In this document: positions 6,511-9,336 of the stretch, in pieces | Position numbering within the stretch: the stretch's first letter is position 1 | How the letters are laid out: each line of letters begins with the position of its first letter | Source of the DNA: Pseudomonadota bacterium | GTDB lineage: Bacteria; Pseudomonadota; Alphaproteobacteria; JAKJEU01 | Reading direction: 5' to 3' | Length of the DNA: 9,336 nucleotides | NCBI GenBank assembly: GCA_022705265.1 | Contig: JAKJEU010000046.1 | Location: 1-9,336 of the forward strand | The notes under the pieces: model-generated | The model's input: only the letters and a program-made list of their open reading frames with translations | Databases searched by the model: none | Told to the model about the DNA's origin: nothing | Position numbers and translations under genes: made by a program

Positions 6511-8454
6511 TTATTTTATCAAACAAGCCTTGACCGTAGATTTAATTTGTTCACAAAGTATAATTAAATCGTTTTTATCGCCTTTTACATAAAGCCTGTG
6601 ATAAGTTTTACCATTAACATTTACATCTTTTATAATATATTCATAACCTTGCAAAGCAGGATTGTTTGAAAAAACATTTTTCCAAGCCCTTAACGCACCT
6701 TGTTTTTTAGAATAAGAACCAAGTTGCAAAAGGCTTTCCCCTTGTTTTGAAGCAACTTTAACCGCTGGAACTTTCTTTTTTAACATAGACTTCTTAGAAA
6801 TAATTTTCTTAGGCTTAGCTACTTTAACATCTTCGACCTTTGGTTCGACCTTTTTGTCTTCTTCCTTTACGATACCATGTTGCAACCAAGCATCAACTTC
6901 TTGCTTGACACTGTCATCAACGACATTTGAAGCAACCTTAGGCATTTCATTGGTTTTAGAAGTGATTTCTTTTATTTCTTCTTGGTTTTTATTTTCATAT
7001 TCCTTTGGATTAAGCCTTTGTTCAATGCTTCTTGCGATTGCATCAACACTTGAAGACATAACAATCGGAGGAGTTGTTTCAATTCCCAAAGAAACATGAA
7101 GCGAACTTTCCGCATCTTTTAATTCGGCATAAGCATAATCTTTTTTAAGCCTTGAATAAACTGCCTCAATCCTTCTTCCCAACACATCAAAACGATTTCC
7201 GCCGTTTAAAACTTTCAAGGATTTTTTGTAAACATCCTTGCTTACATCATTTAACAAAGACGCCACACGATATTCTTGATAACTTTGCAAAAGCCTTTGA
7301 TAAGACATATCAACACCAGTTAAAACCGCCATTTTAACAGCCATAGAGCGAGCTTTATCAATACTTAACTCATCAACGCCAACCAAACTGTCAACATCCG
7401 CTAAATGGAGTAAATTCCAACCAGTTTTAATTCCAATATTGCTCCACATTTGATTCAAAAGATAATTAGATTTAACAAGATTAAAAGAACTTCCAAATTC
7501 AACTTCTGGGAAATTTCTTTTTACTTCTTCTCTAACTTCGACGGGATTAATATAATCATCTTGCCCTATTATTTTAAGCTCATTTCTTGTATTAAGAGCA
7601 AAATTTTCCATGCTATTGATATCTAAATCCTTATAAATAAATGGATTATCAATATCTTTTGGCACTTCCAAACGATAATCGCTTTCAGGATCAACACTTA
7701 TAAGACCTGATAAACGAATCTTGGTTGCTGAAATTTCTTGTTTAAGGTTATTAATCTCGCTTAAATTATCCAACAAAACTTGACGATATTCGCTGATATT
7801 TCCTTTAAATTCTGGATTATCAACCACGGCATTAACATAATCCAAGGCTTCTTTTATCTCGGCCTCAATTGCGATAACATCGTCTTTTACTCTTTGACCT
7901 GCAACCGCTTTTAAATAAGCAATTCTTGTGTCATGAATAATATTTTTAACCAAAATATCCTTAACAACATTTAACGCCAAAGCCTCATCTTTTGAAGTTT
8001 TCGCCGAAGAATACACCACCGAAAAATCCAAAACATTGGTCGACAAAGCAAGTGAGGAATTGTCTATGCTATCATTATTTGTTTCACTTCCCTTTAAACG
8101 ACTAGAAGAAATAAGCCCGTTCCAATCATTCGAATATCTTACATTATAACCACTTAAAGCAACAATTTTAGGAAGCAATTCATAATCATTTACATTTGAT
8201 AAGTCTTGTTTGATGATTTGGCTCATTTTATCGAATCTTGAAGCTAAATTAACTTTAACCGCTCTTGCATAAGCTTGGTAAATGCCAATTTCGCCTTGTT
8301 CAATTTTGTAACCTAAATCATCAACAGATATAGGAGAAATTTGTTCATAAGGGACAGGGACACCTTGCAAAATATCGTCGTTTTTAGCGCAACTAAGCAC
8401 CAAAGCAACCGCCGTTGATAAAACCAACAATTTCCGTTTAAGATGTCCCGTCAT
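6511..8454 (-). CDS. TolC-family outer-membrane lipoprotein with C-terminal SPOR domain
   Basis: A 647-residue lipoprotein. Its basic N-terminus, hydrophobic core and VLSC lipobox predict lipidation at Cys22; Ala at +2 suggests outer-membrane sorting. Residues about 45-470 resemble an outer-membrane efflux protein in two halves: helices with heptad-like spacing ending in ATKIRLSGLI (about 240), then a second half with SYQEYRVASLLNDVSKD, LNGGNRFDVLGRRIEA and ESSLHVSLG, the classic TolC-type helix pattern. A charged Lys/Glu/Val-rich linker (about 480-570) leads to a SPOR domain (about 573-647) beginning LLQLGSYSKKQGALRAW and containing YHRLYVKG. SPOR domains are known to bind septal peptidoglycan stripped of stem peptides. 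Length exceeds the usual 450-500 residues of TolC proteins because of the linker and SPOR. A good AAGGGAG (8470-8464) lies 9 nt before ATG. It follows accC by 26 nt. No pump or adaptor gene is adjacent in the window. The TolC call is by pattern only. Confidence 0.78.
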   Translation of the reverse strand: MTGHLKRKLLVLSTAVALVLSCAKNDDILQGVPVPYEQISPISVDDLGYKIEQGEIGIYQAYARAVKVNLASRFDKMSQIIKQDLSNVNDYELLPKIVALSGYNVRYSNDWNGLISSSRLKGSETNNDSIDNSSLALSTNVLDFSVVYSSAKTSKDEALALNVVKDILVKNIIHDTRIAYLKAVAGQRVKDDVIAIEAEIKEALDYVNAVVDNPEFKGNISEYRQVLLDNLSEINNLKQEISATKIRLSGLISVDPESDYRLEVPKDIDNPFIYKDLDINSMENFALNTRNELKIIGQDDYINPVEVREEVKRNFPEVEFGSSFNLVKSNYLLNQMWSNIGIKTGWNLLHLADVDSLVGVDELSIDKARSMAVKMAVLTGVDMSYQRLLQSYQEYRVASLLNDVSKDVYKKSLKVLNGGNRFDVLGRRIEAVYSRLKKDYAYAELKDAESSLHVSLGIETTPPIVMSSSVDAIARSIEQRLNPKEYENKNQEEIKEITSKTNEMPKVASNVVDDSVKQEVDAWLQHGIVKEEDKKVEPKVEDVKVAKPKKIISKKSMLKKKVPAVKVASKQGESLLQLGSYSKKQGALRAWKNVFSNNPALQGYEYIIKDVNVNGKTYHRLYVKGDKNDLIILCEQIKSTVKACLIK

Positions 8455-8480
8455 ATTTTAATACTCCCTTATTTTAAAGG

Positions 8481-9336
8481 TTATTTTTTACTTTCTTCAT
8501 CCATGAATTTTTCAAGCCAGTGAATGTTATAAGCTCCATCGATAAAAGAACCATTAGCAATAATTTTCTTATGCAAAGGAATCGTTGTTTTAACACCTTC
8601 GATAACAAATTCACCCAAAGCTCTTTTAAGCCTCATCAAAGCGGCATTACGATTTTTTCCATAAACGATAAGCTTTGCCACCATACTGTCATAAGTTGGA
8701 GGAATTTTATAACCGGTATAAACGCTTGAATCCACACGAACCCAAAGCCCACCAGGAGCATGCCACCAAGTAACTTTTCCAGGAGAAGGAATAAAGGTTT
8801 CAGGATCTTCGGCATTAATACGGCATTCAATCGCACAACCTTCCATCTTTATATCGTTTTGAGTATAAGTCAAAGGATAACCAGCCGCCAAACGAATTTG
8901 TTCACGAACAATATCAACGCCCGTAACCATCTCGGTCACAGGATGTTCCACTTGAAGTCTTGTGTTCATTTCAATGAAATAAAACTCGCCATCTTCGTAT
9001 AAAAATTCGATAGTACCAACATTGGTATAACCAAGGTTTTTCATCGCATTTACAACGATATTACCGATTTTTTCTCTTTGTTCAGCATTTAATGCAGGAG
9101 AAGGACATTCTTCCAAAACTTTTTGGTGTCTTCTTTGCAATGAGCAATCTCTTTCGCCCAAATGAATAACATTACCAAAATTATCAGCCATAACTTGGAG
9201 TTCGATATGTCTTGGTTTTTGGAGATATTTTTCCATATAAACAACATCGCTTCCAAAAGCAGCCTTAGCCTCAGCCTTAGCCATTCTGATAGCTTCAACA
9301 ACTTCGCTATCATTATTTGCGATTTTCATACCACGA
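8481..9336 (-). CDS. accC: Acetyl-CoA carboxylase biotin carboxylase subunit, C-terminal part (runs off right edge)
   Basis: This is the C-terminal 284 residues of biotin carboxylase, which carboxylates the biotin of AccB using ATP and bicarbonate in the first step of fatty acid synthesis. The frame continues through ...RGM at the right edge, so the methionine at 9329 is internal and the first 166 or so residues, including most of the glycine-rich ATP loop, lie beyond the window. Counting from that Met, E. coli AccC numbering is offset by about 168, and expected active-site residues are all present: His41/Glu43 (PRHIELQV), Glu108 (TIEFL), Glu120, Asn122, Arg124 and Glu128 (IEMNTRLQVEHP), and Arg170 (ECRINAEDP). 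The protein ends DEESKK at TAA 8483-8481. accB commonly lies upstream (off window). The 26-nt gap to the TolC-like gene has no terminator, implying co-transcription. Confidence 0.97.
   Translation of the reverse strand, partial: RGMKIANNDSEVVEAIRMAKAEAKAAFGSDVVYMEKYLQKPRHIELQVMADNFGNVIHLGERDCSLQRRHQKVLEECPSPALNAEQREKIGNIVVNAMKNLGYTNVGTIEFLYEDGEFYFIEMNTRLQVEHPVTEMVTGVDIVREQIRLAAGYPLTYTQNDIKMEGCAIECRINAEDPETFIPSPGKVTWWHAPGGLWVRVDSSVYTGYKIPPTYDSMVAKLIVYGKNRNAALMRLKRALGEFVIEGVKTTIPLHKKIIANGSFIDGAYNIHWLEKFMDEESKK

Noticed and set aside
6700..7020. Possible frameshift artefact joining separate tolC-like and SPOR genes
   Set aside because: The frame is continuous through a charged linker of the sort that usually precedes SPOR domains, with no second ribosome site or stop remnant seen. 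I kept it as a true fusion but listed assembly error as a refutation test.
6854..7337. Plus-strand open frames inside the TolC-SPOR gene
   Set aside because: They are antisense shadows of a continuous coding frame with lipobox, TolC-like pattern and SPOR end; no promoter or ribosome site supports them.
8636..9313. Open frames in other frames across accC
   Set aside because: The accC frame is unbroken and retains every expected active-site residue; the others are incidental.

Overview
The window is AT-rich, gene-dense bacterial chromosome with seven protein genes, two of them cut by the window edges. The gene families (AccC of the acetyl-CoA carboxylase operon, the Glk-type glucokinase, a TolC-family outer-membrane lipoprotein with a SPOR domain, a VirD4/TraG coupling protein) point to a Gram-negative proteobacterium. 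An AT-rich alphaproteobacterium is my best guess, but nothing here fixes the lineage. I see no tRNA, rRNA, CRISPR array, insertion sequence or integrase.

Layout. (1) 1-646, minus: 5' part of a metallo-beta-lactamase-fold hydrolase, running off the left edge. (2) 647-733: a short divergent intergenic region with a good sigma70-like promoter for the plus strand. (3) 734-3413, plus: a two-gene unit made of a small exported four-cysteine protein and a VirD4/TraG-type type IV secretion coupling ATPase. No other secretion genes are present. (4) 4375-3410, minus: glucokinase, convergent with the coupling-protein gene, their stop codons sharing one TTAA. (5) 4376-4504: a divergent regulatory region with two interleaved sigma70-like promoters. 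(6) 4505-6454, plus: a 649-residue regulator joining an RsbW-like ATPase domain, a receiver and a SpoIIE/PP2C-like domain. (7) 6458-6489: a bidirectional terminator. (8) 9336-6511, minus: accC (running off the right edge) followed 26 nt later by a TolC-like lipoprotein ending in a SPOR domain, apparently one operon.

The most interesting gene is the 649-residue regulator. Its ATPase/kinase motifs look intact, but the receiver has Asn where the phosphorylated Asp should be, and the PP2C-like domain has lost the metal-binding Asp of its D-x-x-GHG motif. It therefore looks like a partner-switch kinase fused to a pseudo-receiver and a probable pseudophosphatase. Second are the TolC-SPOR lipoprotein fusion downstream of accC, and the coupling ATPase whose Walker B glutamate is replaced by asparagine.
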